The position numbers and the translations under genes were made by a program. From JAGQYH01 sp041393015 (GTDB lineage: Bacteria; Bacteroidota; Bacteroidia; Chitinophagales; JADIYW01): a DNA stretch of 64,000 nt. Within the stretch, counting starts at the first letter, position 1. Each line of letters begins with the position of its first letter. The DNA lies in NCBI GenBank assembly GCA_041393015.1, contig JAWKKV010000002.1:372001-436000 (forward strand). Reading direction: 5' to 3'. Of this stretch, positions 8,434 to 17,739 are shown in pieces. The notes under the pieces were generated by a model. That model saw only the letters and a list, made by a program, of their open reading frames with translations. It was not told where the DNA came from and did no database searches.

Positions 8434-10629
8434 TTATAATATCAAGAGTCCAATATCTCTTACTTGCTGAAACGCATTGCTGTGCCAGAATAATGTGAAA
8501 TCACCTAATTCTAGATTTTCAAATTCATCTTTAAATTGCTTGTAAGTAAAAGGTTTTTGTTGGGTAACTGAAATCCTTGGGAGTAAATCTAACAACCAGT
8601 TTCCAATAGCCAAATCAAAGTGGACGGTTAACTCGGTGAATTTCGTAATAAAATACAATTCGGAAATCTGCACTTCTTTGCCACGCTTCTTTTTAGCAAT
8701 AACGTTTATAGTAGGTTGCAGTCCTAAATAGATAATCTTTGAACTGTCGAGTGGTGTTTTTACATCAAACTCCTCTAAAACATCTTCTATATAATTGGGA
8801 TCAATTGTGGTATCGGGCACTTTAAAATCAAACCAATCTTGAAGCGAATAATCAAAGCAAATACCATGCATATAATTGAATAACGATTTCTTTAATCCTT
8901 CACTAAATTTTTCATGTTCCGCTCCGGTGGGATCAATATGAATAATATCATTGTTGGCAAAATCGCCTTCAGTTTCTGAAACTTTTACAACATTGAATTT
9001 TGCAGGATCTTTGCCAACTGGACTGTGTGCTGTCATGGCAAATTGGTGCCAATACGCTGACTGAACAACACCAAGCATAAATAATTGCCTCACAATTTCA
9101 AGTGAATCAATAGTTTCCTGAGCTGTTTGCGTAGGGAAGCCATACATCAGATAAGCGTGCACCATAATGCCTACTTCGGTAAAATGATCTGCCACCTTAC
9201 TCACTTGTTCTACACTAACGCCTTTGTCAATCATTTTTAATAACCTATTGGAAGCAACTTCCAAACCCCCTGAAACAGCAATACAACCCGATGCTGCTAA
9301 TAGTTTGCATAAGTCTAGCGTAAAACTCTTTTCAAATCGAATATTTGTCCACCAAGAAACTGTCAAATTACGTTTGAGAATCTCCAATGCCACTTCTCTC
9401 ATTAATGCAGGTGGCGCGGCTTCATCTACGAAGTGAAATCCATTTTCTCCTGTTTGAGCAATCAATTCCTCCATTCTATCCACCAAAAGCTTTGCAGTAG
9501 TGGCTTCGTAATTTTTTATATAATCTAAAGAAATATCGCAAAAAGTACATTTGCCCCAATAGCAACCATGAGCTAACGTCATTTTATTCCATCTGCCATC
9601 ATTCCATAAACGATGCATAGGGTTGGCTATCGCAATAACCGATAAGTATTTTTTTAGAGGCAAATCACTATAATCAGGCGTTCCAACATTTTTTTGCAGA
9701 ACATCCATTGTTTTAGAGCCATTGCAATAAGTCACTTTGCCATCAACCAAAGCAAATGTTCTTTTTAAATCTTTTAAAGTTCGATTGCCTTCCAAATGCT
9801 CCAAAAGATTTAGTAATACGGCTTCACCATCATCTAAACAGATAAAATCTACCATTTCAAAAACTCGAGCGTCTTTTAATGATCGTAATTCTGTATTGGC
9901 AAATCCTCCGCCTAAAACGATTTTAATATCAGGATGATTTTTCTTGATCCATTGACCACACTTCAAGGCACTATATAGGTTACCGGGAAATGGAACTGTT
10001 AAAGCGACTATTGTAGGCTGCTCTATGGCTATATGTTTGGCTAGTAGTTCAATGGTTATGCTATCAATAAAAGTATCAGTGCCACAAATCCTTTCATACA
10101 ATTCATCAAATGAATTAGCGGAACGTGATAATCGCTCCGCATATCTACTAAATCCAAACAATGGATCAACAGCTTCAATAATTAAATCGGAGATATCTTC
10201 TAAATATAAGGTTGCTAAATGGCGTGCTTTATCTTGAATACCCATATTGCCGAAAGCCCATTCTAAATCTGAGATCTCATCAAATCTAGAAGCCGAAGGC
10301 AAATAATTCTCTGTACAAATCAAATTGCCTACTGTTGGATTTTGATTTTGCAAGAAACTAATTACGGGGTCAATCGTACTGATATAAGCATCTTTTAAGG
10401 CAACAATTCTTTTCCCATTTTTAGATAAAGTAGGCTGATTTTTATTTATTTGATCAAATAGATTTGTTAAGCCGTTGGAAGAAAATAATGCTAAAATCAC
10501 TTCAATGCCTAAGTCAGATTGACAACTAGCAACATGCTGTGTATTTAAGAAGCCTTTTAAATAAGCAGTAGCCGGATAGGGCGTGTTAAGCTGCGTAAAT
10601 GGAGGCGTTATTAAAAATACTTTTTGCAT
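8434..10629 (-). CDS. B12-binding-domain radical SAM protein of unknown substrate
   Basis: A 731-residue cytosolic enzyme. The N-terminus MQKVFLITPPF resembles the start of cobalamin-binding Rossmann domains, and LTVPFPGNLYSALKCGQWIK followed by KIVLGGGFANTE (about residues 205-245) is the B12-domain-like core. The radical SAM cluster motif CYWGKCTFC is at about residues 354-362, followed by DEAAPP, GGLEVASNRLLKMIDKG and HAYLMYGFPTQT, which are standard for the barrel. A long C-terminal extension follows. It has no obvious partner gene, so the substrate (methylation or rearrangement) is unknown. It is convergent with hemF with essentially no gap. Confidence 0.85.
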   Translation of the reverse strand: MQKVFLITPPFTQLNTPYPATAYLKGFLNTQHVASCQSDLGIEVILALFSSNGLTNLFDQINKNQPTLSKNGKRIVALKDAYISTIDPVISFLQNQNPTVGNLICTENYLPSASRFDEISDLEWAFGNMGIQDKARHLATLYLEDISDLIIEAVDPLFGFSRYAERLSRSANSFDELYERICGTDTFIDSITIELLAKHIAIEQPTIVALTVPFPGNLYSALKCGQWIKKNHPDIKIVLGGGFANTELRSLKDARVFEMVDFICLDDGEAVLLNLLEHLEGNRTLKDLKRTFALVDGKVTYCNGSKTMDVLQKNVGTPDYSDLPLKKYLSVIAIANPMHRLWNDGRWNKMTLAHGCYWGKCTFCDISLDYIKNYEATTAKLLVDRMEELIAQTGENGFHFVDEAAPPALMREVALEILKRNLTVSWWTNIRFEKSFTLDLCKLLAASGCIAVSGGLEVASNRLLKMIDKGVSVEQVSKVADHFTEVGIMVHAYLMYGFPTQTAQETIDSLEIVRQLFMLGVVQSAYWHQFAMTAHSPVGKDPAKFNVVKVSETEGDFANNDIIHIDPTGAEHEKFSEGLKKSLFNYMHGICFDYSLQDWFDFKVPDTTIDPNYIEDVLEEFDVKTPLDSSKIIYLGLQPTINVIAKKKRGKEVQISELYFITKFTELTVHFDLAIGNWLLDLLPRISVTQQKPFTYKQFKDEFENLELGDFTLFWHSNAFQQVRDIGLLIL

Positions 10630-10725
10630 TAATTGTCAGAATTATGAGACAAAGATATTTTAATATCAATTTATTTTAGGTAGGAAGAAAAATAAAAAAT
10701 AGTTTAGTAGCCTAATTCATACGAG

Positions 10726-12354
10726 ATGCAAGTAAAAGGGAATATAGTAGACATTGAAAATAAGAGAATTTATCCAGGAGCGGTAACTGTAGCAAATGGT
10801 AAAATAAAAAGTATTGAGCCAATAGATGAAAAAGTAGAGCATTTCATAATGCCAGGTTTCATTGATGCTCATATTCATATTGAGAGTTCTATGTTGGTGC
10901 CTTCTGAATTTGCTCGTATGGCAGTGATTCATGGTACTGTCTCTACTGTTTCAGATCCTCATGAGATAGCTAATGTTTTAGGGGTTGAAGGTGTCAACTT
11001 TATGATTGAGAATGGTAAAAAAGTACCTTTTAAGTTCAATTTTGGAGCGCCTTCATGTGTACCGGCAACTACTTTTGAAACGGCAGGAGCAGTTATTGAT
11101 TCGGATGGAATAGATAAGTTATTGGCTAGACCTGAGATCAAATATTTAGCAGAAATGATGAATTATCCCGGCGTGCTTTTTAAGGATGAAGAAGTTCACA
11201 AAAAGTTGGCACATGCAAAGAAGCACGGAAAGCCAGTTGATGGTCATGCGCCGGGTTTAAGAGGAGAGAAGGCTAAAACTTATATTGATGCCGGTATATC
11301 TACTGATCATGAGTGTTTTACTTATGAAGAAGCTGAAGAGAAACTATCTTATGGGATGAAAATTATCATTAGAGAAGGAAGTACTGCTAAAAACTTTGAG
11401 GCATTGATTGATCTATTGGATGAAAATTACGAGCAAATGATGTTTTGTTCTGACGATAAACATCCGGATGATTTAATGGTTGGGCACATTAACCAATTGG
11501 CAGCGCGTGCAGTGGCTAAAGAAAAAGATGTGTTTAAGGTTTTGCAAGCTGCTTGTTTGAATCCGATTGAACATTACAAGTTGGATGTTGGAAGTTTAAA
11601 TGTTGGAGATGCTGCTGATTTTATAGTGGCTAAAGATTTAGATCATTTTGAAGTATTACAAACTTATATAAATGGTGCGTTAGTCGCTGAAAATGGTCAG
11701 TCTAATATTCAACCTGTTCTATTTGAGAACATTAATAATTTCAATACTTCTGTAAAGAAACCGGAAGCTTTTAAAATTAAAGCGAAAGGAAGTAAGATAA
11801 GAGTAATTGAGGCTTTAGATGGTGAATTGATTACTAAAGATATTATTGAAATAGCATTGGCTAAAGATGGCTACTTAGTTTCAAACACTTCATCAGATGT
11901 ACTGAAAATGACAGTAGTAAATCGATATTCTGATCAAACACCCGCTAATGCATTTATTAAAGGCTTTAATTTAAAGGAAGGTGCCATCGCGTCTTGTGTT
12001 GGACACGATTCTCATAATATCATTGCCGTTGGCGTAGATGATGCATCTATTTGTAGAGCTGTTAATCTCATTATTGAAAACAAGGGCGGAATCTCGGTAA
12101 TTGGGAAAGGTGAGGAGCGAGTTTTGCCTTTACCGATTGCAGGCATTATGTCTGATAAAGATGGCTATACCGTTGGCAAATCGTATGCGGCTATTGATCA
12201 ATTTGCTAAAACTTTAGGTATTACGCTACATGCACCGTACATGACTTTATCCTTTATGGCGCTTTTGGTAATCCCTTCTTTAAAACTAAGCGACTTAGGT
12301 TTGTTTGATGGCAATGAATTTAAGTTTGTAGATCTGGCTGTCGAATCTAAGTAA
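10726..12354 (+). CDS. ade: Adenine deaminase
   Basis: Metal-dependent amidohydrolase that converts adenine to hypoxanthine and ammonia for purine salvage. The metal-binding PGFIDAHIHIESS motif is at about residues 43-54, followed by TVSDPHEIANVLG. Later landmarks are VDGHAPGL, STDHECFTYEEA, FCSDDKHPDDL and the C-terminal GHDSHNIIAVG block that distinguishes adenine deaminase from other amidohydrolases. The length of 542 residues is typical. It is transcribed divergently from the radical SAM gene, which starts about 100 bases away, and is followed by a hairpin terminator. Confidence 0.95.
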   Translation: MQVKGNIVDIENKRIYPGAVTVANGKIKSIEPIDEKVEHFIMPGFIDAHIHIESSMLVPSEFARMAVIHGTVSTVSDPHEIANVLGVEGVNFMIENGKKVPFKFNFGAPSCVPATTFETAGAVIDSDGIDKLLARPEIKYLAEMMNYPGVLFKDEEVHKKLAHAKKHGKPVDGHAPGLRGEKAKTYIDAGISTDHECFTYEEAEEKLSYGMKIIIREGSTAKNFEALIDLLDENYEQMMFCSDDKHPDDLMVGHINQLAARAVAKEKDVFKVLQAACLNPIEHYKLDVGSLNVGDAADFIVAKDLDHFEVLQTYINGALVAENGQSNIQPVLFENINNFNTSVKKPEAFKIKAKGSKIRVIEALDGELITKDIIEIALAKDGYLVSNTSSDVLKMTVVNRYSDQTPANAFIKGFNLKEGAIASCVGHDSHNIIAVGVDDASICRAVNLIIENKGGISVIGKGEERVLPLPIAGIMSDKDGYTVGKSYAAIDQFAKTLGITLHAPYMTLSFMALLVIPSLKLSDLGLFDGNEFKFVDLAVESK

Positions 12355-12364
12355 ATGATGGTGT

Positions 12365-12388
12365 AAAAATTTGGTCTGACAAATTTTT
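12365..12388 (+). terminator. Hairpin terminator after ade
   Basis: AAAAATTTG and CAAATTTTT form a perfect nine-base stem around GTCTGA, ten bases after the ade stop codon. The stem is AT-rich, with T residues at its 3' side. Confidence 0.65.
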
Positions 12389-12463
12389 AGAATCAAACAT
12401 CCCAATAATAAAAATTGGAACTGTCATTGAATTGAAAGCCGGTTTTAGGATATAAAGTATCCT

Positions 12464-12866
12464 GCAATCTACTCAAAATAAACCGCTTTGAACTTTGCTA
12501 AAGGTGCCATTTTGGCTTTGTTCAAAATCAATTCATCTTCGGTTACATTGTAATTGTCAACTTTTCCAAGCATTGCTAAAAACTGGTCTTCTATGGCCAT
12601 ATCAGGGCAAGCCATTTTGGTTGAGAACATTTGAGAAAAGTAAATTCTATTGCCTTCTTTTAGTTCATAAGTGCCACCAAAACTATTGCAACCTGAATTC
12701 CCACTCACTCTGCTTTCTTCTTGTGTAAAACTAACAAATGGAATGTTCTGTAGCTTACTATTGGCTTCAATTGGTTGGCCATTTAATTCAACTAATTGCC
12801 ATTTTTTACCGGCTAATTCAACGTTTACTTTTTTCAATTGATAAAAACTAGCTAAATCACCTTCAA
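12464..12866. repeat. Direct repeat copy A (about 400 bp) of NlpE/META gene 3' half
   Basis: Copy A closely matches copy B at 13423-13823 in the same orientation. The homology stops sharply after CACCTTCAA in both. Differences are a few substitutions and three single-base indels. The start-to-start distance is about 960 bases. Confidence 0.85.
12469..12837 (-). pseudogene. Truncated META-domain (HslJ-like) fragment, 3' half only
   Basis: 122 readable residues from a TTG, beginning with a lysine-lysine pair and running through the META/HslJ motif region (KWQLVELNGQP, then SGNSGCNSFGGTY and the MACPDMAIEDQFL block) to the natural stop. It is the intact-frame C-terminal half of the gene whose full-length but broken copy lies at 13427-14208. 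It has no signal peptide. The frame remains open upstream for about 30 codons into unrelated sequence, back to a stop near 12928. It is probably a duplication remnant and not a working lipoprotein. Confidence 0.7.
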
Positions 12867-12936
12867 AGAAATTGCTAGTGAGTAAATCGGATAATGTTCT
12901 TTTCGGATTGGCATGTTGGTTGATTTAAGTAATCAA

Positions 12937-13382
12937 TTATCGATATTGGTCTTTTTGTTTATTCTTAATCTGTTGCTTTAATAACTCTTCAATTGGTGTT
13001 ACAATTATCTCAATGTTAAAAGTTTCGGCAGCCATTTTTACCCATTTTGTAAGTGAAGACTCAACTATTTTATCAATTAAAACCAGTTGTTTTTATTGTA
13101 GGATAATTTTGTTTTATTAAAATTAGCTTTAAAATATCTTGACTAATCTTTCTATTACTTCCTGAATTTAATTTCCCCAATTCTTGAATAGATTTCAAAA
13201 ACATGAGTTATTTTATTACTGCTTTTGATAATCGCATCTACTTCTACAAAGGCTTTCTCAACTGAAATTTTCTCTTTATTAGCGGGTTTAATTCCTTTGT
13301 ATTCAGAGTTTCTACTAAGCTCTTTTATAATTGGAATCTCTGCATTAGTTTGTACTGATGAATCTGATTTATGTAAAGCCAT
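12937..13382 (-). pseudogene. Frameshifted remnant of an unidentified gene (possibly nuclease-like)
   Basis: An ATG at 13382 opens 75 residues (MALHKSDSSVQTNAE onward). The most protein-like continuation then lies in another frame (KSIQELGKLNSGSNRKISQD and on to about 13085). After a second shift it resumes as LVLIDKIVESSLTKWVKMAAE through TPIEELLKQQIKNKQ to a stop at 12937. Two frameshifts in 446 bases indicate a decayed gene. The FVEVDAIIK and HVFEIYS segments loosely recall the D and E-x-K strands of PD-(D/E)XK nucleases, with K lost; this is weak. The remnant sits exactly between the two direct-repeat copies. Confidence 0.55.
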
Positions 13383-13422
13383 TATTTTTTAGAATTTATT
13401 TATTCTGTTTTAGAATTTTCTT

Positions 13423-13823
13423 CAACCTACTCAAAATAAACCGCTTTGAACTTTGCTAAAGGTGCCATTTTAGCTTTTGTTCAAAATCAATTCATCTTCG
13501 GTTAAATTAATTTGTCAACTTTTCCAAGCATTGCTAAAAACTGGTCTTCTATGGCCATATCAGGGCAAACCATTTTGGTTGAGAACATTTGAAAAAGTAA
13601 ATTCTATTGCCTTCTTTTAGTTCATAAGTGCCACCAAAACTATTGCAACCTGAATTCCCACTCACTCTACTCTCTTCTTGTGTAAAACTAACAAATGGAA
13701 TGTTCTGTAGCTTACTATTGGCTTCAATTGGTTGGCCATTTAATTCAACTAATTGCCATTTTTTACCGGCTAATTCAATGTTTGCTTTTTTCAATTGATA
13801 AAAACTAGCTAAATCACCTTCAA
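13423..13823. repeat. Direct repeat copy B (about 400 bp) inside the broken NlpE/META gene
   Basis: This is the counterpart of copy A at 12464-12866. Relative to A it has one extra T near 13478, one base fewer near 13508 and one base fewer near 13592, plus scattered substitutions. Confidence 0.85.
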
Positions 13824-14208
13824 TTCTATTGCCTTCTAAATCCAATTTAAAAAGTACGTTTTCACCTACCAAATATTGAGTGTTGTCTTGGTCTAAAGTT
13901 ATCTTACTGCCGGATTTGTCCCAACTCAATTGACCTGATGTTTCAAATATTTCCTTGCTTTTTCCTAAGTATTGCGTCTGCTTGTTATAAGTAAGGTTGT
14001 TATGAATTTGAATAACCGTTTGTATTCCTTCACAATCAGCACAAGGCAATGTTCCAATATAAGTACCATTCCAATCTAAAGAAACCATGCTATTATCTCC
14101 TTTTGAAACAGTTTCGTCTGTGGTAACATTAGGACTTATCTTACTAGAACAGTTGATTAGTAATAAGCTTAAGCTCAATAGTATCGCAATGTTTAAAGTG
14201 TATTTCAT
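13427..14208 (-). pseudogene. NlpE-like / META-domain lipoprotein gene with frameshifts
   Basis: The readable part (219 residues, ending at 13549) starts with a signal peptide and the lipobox LLINC. An NlpE N-terminal-type domain follows, with DWNGTYIGTLPCADC and its CxxC. A META/HslJ domain begins near residue 146. The frame breaks after NRIYF, where copy A has an extra base and continues through the MACPDMA block. The true family stop codon would be at 13427. Two more indels lie beyond the first, so the 3' end is unlikely to be functional. In the family, NlpE-like domains are linked to envelope or copper stress sensing and META domains to secretion or heat stress. The role here is unknown. 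Confidence 0.75.
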
Positions 14209-14293
14209 CTCTTTTATTTTTCTTTTGATAGTCCAAACTTAATGCCAAAATAAATATCTTAAACAAGATGAAGTTGCTTTTATAATGGTTAAT

Positions 14294-14686
14294 TTAGTTC
14301 GTAGAAACTATTACAATTGTTAACATTAAAAAACTTATAACTATCAATAATTCGAAGTAAATCGCATTTCTCCATGCACGTCTTTGAAACGAATATTTCT
14401 CTTCAAATTCTAAATCTTCAGGTAGATCTATTATTTCAATTTTATAATCAACAATATCTTTTTTTCTAATCTTATTATAAATACTAAATATTACGGCTGT
14501 AGTTGAACCCAATATACCTGTTATTACAAGTACCCCGATTGTGACTGGAATTAAATAGGATTTTATAGGATAAGTTTTATCAAAAAGCCAAATTATAAAT
14601 TGGATTAATAATGGAATAGTTGTTACCAAACCAATGCTTTGAAAAGTAGGTAATGGTTGTTGTAATCTTTTGAGAAATCTTATCAT
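14294..14686 (-). CDS. Small membrane protein, unknown function
   Basis: 130 residues with three clear hydrophobic helices: about residues 18-35, 45-68 and 107-127. Between the second and third helices is a charged loop of about 35 residues (KIRKKDIVDYK to FQRRAWRN). No family was recognised. The start codon at 14686 is 10 bases after the stop of the upstream nitronate monooxygenase gene, so the two are probably co-transcribed, which is the only functional hint. Confidence 0.6.
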   Translation of the reverse strand: MIRFLKRLQQPLPTFQSIGLVTTIPLLIQFIIWLFDKTYPIKSYLIPVTIGVLVITGILGSTTAVIFSIYNKIRKKDIVDYKIEIIDLPEDLEFEEKYSFQRRAWRNAIYFELLIVISFLMLTIVIVSTN

Positions 14687-14696
14687 TCACATTTCA

Positions 14697-15752
14697 TCAA
14701 ATAGTTTCAATTGCCGTTACTAACTCTTCTAAAATTTGAGCGGTAGATTTTTGTTGAGCATTAGATGCAGATTGACCGGCCCAAAGACTCATCAATGCAG
14801 TTTCATCTTTTTGTTTTGCCAATTGGCGAAGTTTTGCCGTTAATTTATTTTGTATGGGATAATCAGGAATATTTAAACCTGAATGTTCAATTTTATCAAT
14901 AAATGAGTTATTAATGCCACGAGCCCATCTTCCGGAAAAAGAGCGTGTAACCGTTGTATTGTTGGAAGCATGTTTTAACTCATTTTTGTAAGCTAATGTT
15001 GCTAAACTTTCATCAGAAGCCACTAAGCAACTGCCTATTTGAACGGCTGAAGCTCCCAATGTCATAGCTGCCTTCGTGGTTCTACCATTGTAAATTCCTC
15101 CGGCAGCAATAATCGGTTGCTGAACGGCATCAAACAACTGTGGCACCAACGAAAAGGTACCAACTTTGGGTAATCCTTTGTCGAAAATAAAAGAACCTCT
15201 GTGCCCACCGGCTTCATAGCCTTGCGCACAAATCACATCAATACCTTTTTTAGCTAAGAAAACACCTTCTTCTACAGACGTACAAGTGCCAATCAAAATA
15301 ACTCCCTCTGATTTTAATTTTTCAATACTGTTATCACTCAATACACCAAACGTAAAGCTGACAATGGGAATCTTTTGCTCAAGGATAACTTCTATTTGAT
15401 CTTCTGCCGTATAAAAATCACTTTTGTCAATTTCTTCCTTCTCTATTTTAATATTGAACTCGCTTGCAATTTGTTCTAAAAGCTGTTGCATTTTAGAAAT
15501 TTCATTAGTGTTAGTTTCGGGAAGACTATGCGCAAAAAGATTTACAGCAAAAGGTTGATTGGTTAATTGACGGGTTTGTTGAATAAGTTCTTTGCATTTT
15601 TCGGGAGGTAAACCGCCTAATGGTAAAGAACCTAATACGCCAAAATTAGCTGCTGCGCCCACCATTTGAGGTGACGTGACACTTAGCATAGGCGCCTGAA
15701 TGATAGGAAACTTGATTTGTAGCAGTCTTGTTAAAGTATTATCCCAATTCAT
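14697..15752 (-). CDS. Nitronate monooxygenase family FMN oxidoreductase
   Basis: A 351-residue TIM-barrel flavoenzyme that oxidises alkyl nitronates, and possibly propionate-3-nitronate, with oxygen. Family marks are PIIQAPMLSVTSP at the N-terminus, GVLGSLPLGG, the substrate/FMN loop CAQGYEAGGHRGS, IIAAGGIYNGR and GASAVQIGSCLVASDES. The catalytic histidine is most likely the one in AGGHRG. It starts four bases after the stop of the MscS gene on the same strand, giving a likely three-gene transcript: MscS, nitronate monooxygenase, small membrane protein. Confidence 0.9.
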   Translation of the reverse strand: MNWDNTLTRLLQIKFPIIQAPMLSVTSPQMVGAAANFGVLGSLPLGGLPPEKCKELIQQTRQLTNQPFAVNLFAHSLPETNTNEISKMQQLLEQIASEFNIKIEKEEIDKSDFYTAEDQIEVILEQKIPIVSFTFGVLSDNSIEKLKSEGVILIGTCTSVEEGVFLAKKGIDVICAQGYEAGGHRGSFIFDKGLPKVGTFSLVPQLFDAVQQPIIAAGGIYNGRTTKAAMTLGASAVQIGSCLVASDESLATLAYKNELKHASNNTTVTRSFSGRWARGINNSFIDKIEHSGLNIPDYPIQNKLTAKLRQLAKQKDETALMSLWAGQSASNAQQKSTAQILEELVTAIETI

Positions 15753-15756
15753 TGCT

Positions 15757-16653
15757 CTATATGTTTTGTGTGGGGTTATTTATTTCAATCTTCAAAGCTT
15801 CATCTGCCTTATACATCTTATGTTCAATGACGTTAGATGGTAACGAATACCCTTTTTTAAGCAGCAACTCCTTTACATCATTAATGACTCTACTCTTAAT
15901 CGGTTCGCCAATACCTTGCTCGTCATTAATGGGTTTACTAGTAAAAATATTGACCCAAAATAAAACCTTTATATCTACACTGCTAACACCAATACTATCA
16001 ACCATAACGTTGGGTGTTGGATCTTTTAAAATATCTTTTTGTTTAATGAGATAACTTAGAATATCTTTTCTAACGTTGTTAAAATCGTCAGAAGTGTCGA
16101 TGCCTATTATAAAATCATGTCGCAATAAACCGTCTTTAGTATAGTTGATAAGAATGCTTTTCATGATCATGGCATTGGGAATATAAATGTCTCTGCCATC
16201 AGCAGTTCTTACATGTGTTATTCGCAAGTCAATTTTCTGAACCGGACCCTTAACACCATTACTCTCAATAATATCTTTTATTTGAAAGGGGCGATTGACG
16301 GCGAGTAAGATACCTGCCAAAAAGTTTTCTGCAATATCTTTAAAGGCAAAGCCAATAATAACTGCTGATACACCGGCACTGGCCACCAAGCTACTTGCTA
16401 TGCCTCCAAACCCCAATAGATTAAAGGCTATGGCAATTCCAATAAGTAAAGCAAACCATTTAAAAAATTCACCTATGAAAGTAACAACTATGCTTTTATC
16501 CCATTTTTTTCTAATAAAACTGTTAATGGTTCTTTTGATGGCGATTCCTATAAATAAACTAATGATAATCACCGTTAACGCCAGAACCATTTTAGGCAAA
16601 TGTTCTATGATGGAATTCCAAAATTCGACAAAGGCTTGTTGTACTCTATTCAT
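15757..16653 (-). CDS. Small-conductance mechanosensitive channel (MscS family)
   Basis: A 298-residue inner-membrane channel that opens under membrane tension to release solutes in osmotic downshock. Three N-terminal helices are followed by the pore-lining helix with the Gly/Ala pattern LVASAGVSAVIIGFAFKD (about residues 90-107). The beta domain motif AVNRPFQIKDIIE and the IPNAMI strand come next. The C-terminal alpha/beta domain is complete. The size is close to that of E. coli MscS. It is the first gene of an apparent transcript with the nitronate monooxygenase. Confidence 0.93.
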   Translation of the reverse strand: MNRVQQAFVEFWNSIIEHLPKMVLALTVIIISLFIGIAIKRTINSFIRKKWDKSIVVTFIGEFFKWFALLIGIAIAFNLLGFGGIASSLVASAGVSAVIIGFAFKDIAENFLAGILLAVNRPFQIKDIIESNGVKGPVQKIDLRITHVRTADGRDIYIPNAMIMKSILINYTKDGLLRHDFIIGIDTSDDFNNVRKDILSYLIKQKDILKDPTPNVMVDSIGVSSVDIKVLFWVNIFTSKPINDEQGIGEPIKSRVINDVKELLLKKGYSLPSNVIEHKMYKADEALKIEINNPTQNI

Positions 16654-16728
16654 ATTAAATTATTTTGAGTAAAGGTAATTCGATAATTTTAATTTCGATT
16701 CTATCTGACATCCGATTTTCAATCATCA

Positions 16729-17652
16729 TCAAGTCTTCAAAAATTCAATATTCCGCTTCAAGCCTTCAAACTTAGTGCGCTTTACGGCTGATTTTCGAAA
16801 GATTTCATTAAACACTTCTTTGGTAATTTCTTCCCATTCTACCTTACTAAAATTCAATAATCGATCGTCAGGTTTAAATTGTTCTTCTTTATGTGGTTTA
16901 CTAAATCTATTCCAAGGACAAACATCTTGACAGATATCGCAACCAAACATCCAATTCTCAAATTTACCTGTATAATCCGATGGGATGCTATCCTTTAACT
17001 CTATTGTAAAATAGGAGATGCATTTACTACCATCCACCACATAAGGGTCTACAATAGCATCAGTTGGACAAGCATCAATACAGGCTGTACAAGTTCCACA
17101 ATGATCAGTAACCGGTCCATCAACCTCTAATTCTAGATCAATAATCAGTTCGGCGAGAAAATAAAAAGAACCATTTTTCTTATTGAGCAAAAGAGAATTT
17201 TTCCCTATCCAACCTAAACCACTTTTTGCTGCCCAAGGTCGTTCTAAAATAGGGGCGCTGTCTACAAATGCTCTTCCGTCAACATCTCCAATCTCGCTTT
17301 GTATCTTTTGAAGAAGTATTTTGAGTTTATCTTTTATGACAAAATGATAGTCTTTGCCATAAGCATATTTAGAAATTTGCGGAGCATCTTCTCGTTGTTG
17401 ATCAGCAGGGAAATAGTTATACATAAAACTAACTACACTCTTAGCATTTGGAACTAAAAGCGTTGGGTCAAGCCGCATATCAAAATAGTTTTCCATGTAA
17501 TGCATTTCACCTTGCCTACCTTGTTGAAGCCATTTTTCTAATCTTGGTGCTTCTTTTTCAAGAAACTCCGCCTTAGCAATACCAACAAAATCAAAACCTA
17601 ATTCCTTTGACCATCGCTTGATCAATTGACTGTATTTTGATTTGTTATCCAT
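16729..17652 (-). CDS. queG: Epoxyqueuosine reductase QueG
   Basis: Cobalamin- and iron-sulfur-dependent cytosolic enzyme that reduces epoxyqueuosine to queuosine, the last step of tRNA queuosine formation. Two ferredoxin-type [4Fe-4S] motifs are visible: CGTCTACIDACPTDAI and CDICQDVCPWNRF. The N-terminal DUF1730-like domain has GFDFVGIAKAEFLE. The length of 307 residues is normal. A hexamer repeat (17675-17734) fills most of the 87-base gap upstream. With mnmA and miaE this makes three tRNA-modification genes nearby, though not in one operon. Confidence 0.95.
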   Translation of the reverse strand: MDNKSKYSQLIKRWSKELGFDFVGIAKAEFLEKEAPRLEKWLQQGRQGEMHYMENYFDMRLDPTLLVPNAKSVVSFMYNYFPADQQREDAPQISKYAYGKDYHFVIKDKLKILLQKIQSEIGDVDGRAFVDSAPILERPWAAKSGLGWIGKNSLLLNKKNGSFYFLAELIIDLELEVDGPVTDHCGTCTACIDACPTDAIVDPYVVDGSKCISYFTIELKDSIPSDYTGKFENWMFGCDICQDVCPWNRFSKPHKEEQFKPDDRLLNFSKVEWEEITKEVFNEIFRKSAVKRTKFEGLKRNIEFLKT

Positions 17653-17674
17653 TAATGATGACTGATTAAGAATT

Positions 17675-17734
17675 GAACTTGAATTTGAATATGAGTTTGA
17701 GTTTGAGTTTGAGTTTGAGTTTGAACTTGCGCTT
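17675..17734. repeat. Tandem hexamer repeat upstream of queG
   Basis: Ten consecutive hexamers of the pattern GARNTT: GAACTT, GAATTT, GAATAT, then GAGTTT five times at 17693-17722, then GAACTT and GCGCTT. It lies in the gap between the oxidoreductase stop (17740) and the queG start (17652), both on the minus strand, so on the transcript it reads as an AAACTC repeat in the queG leader. Copy number could vary by slippage. Confidence 0.9.
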
Positions 17735-17739
17735 GTAAA

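Noticed and set aside
12464..14208. Insertion sequence
   Set aside because: There is no transposase, terminal inverted repeat or target duplication. The direct repeats are parts of a lipoprotein gene.
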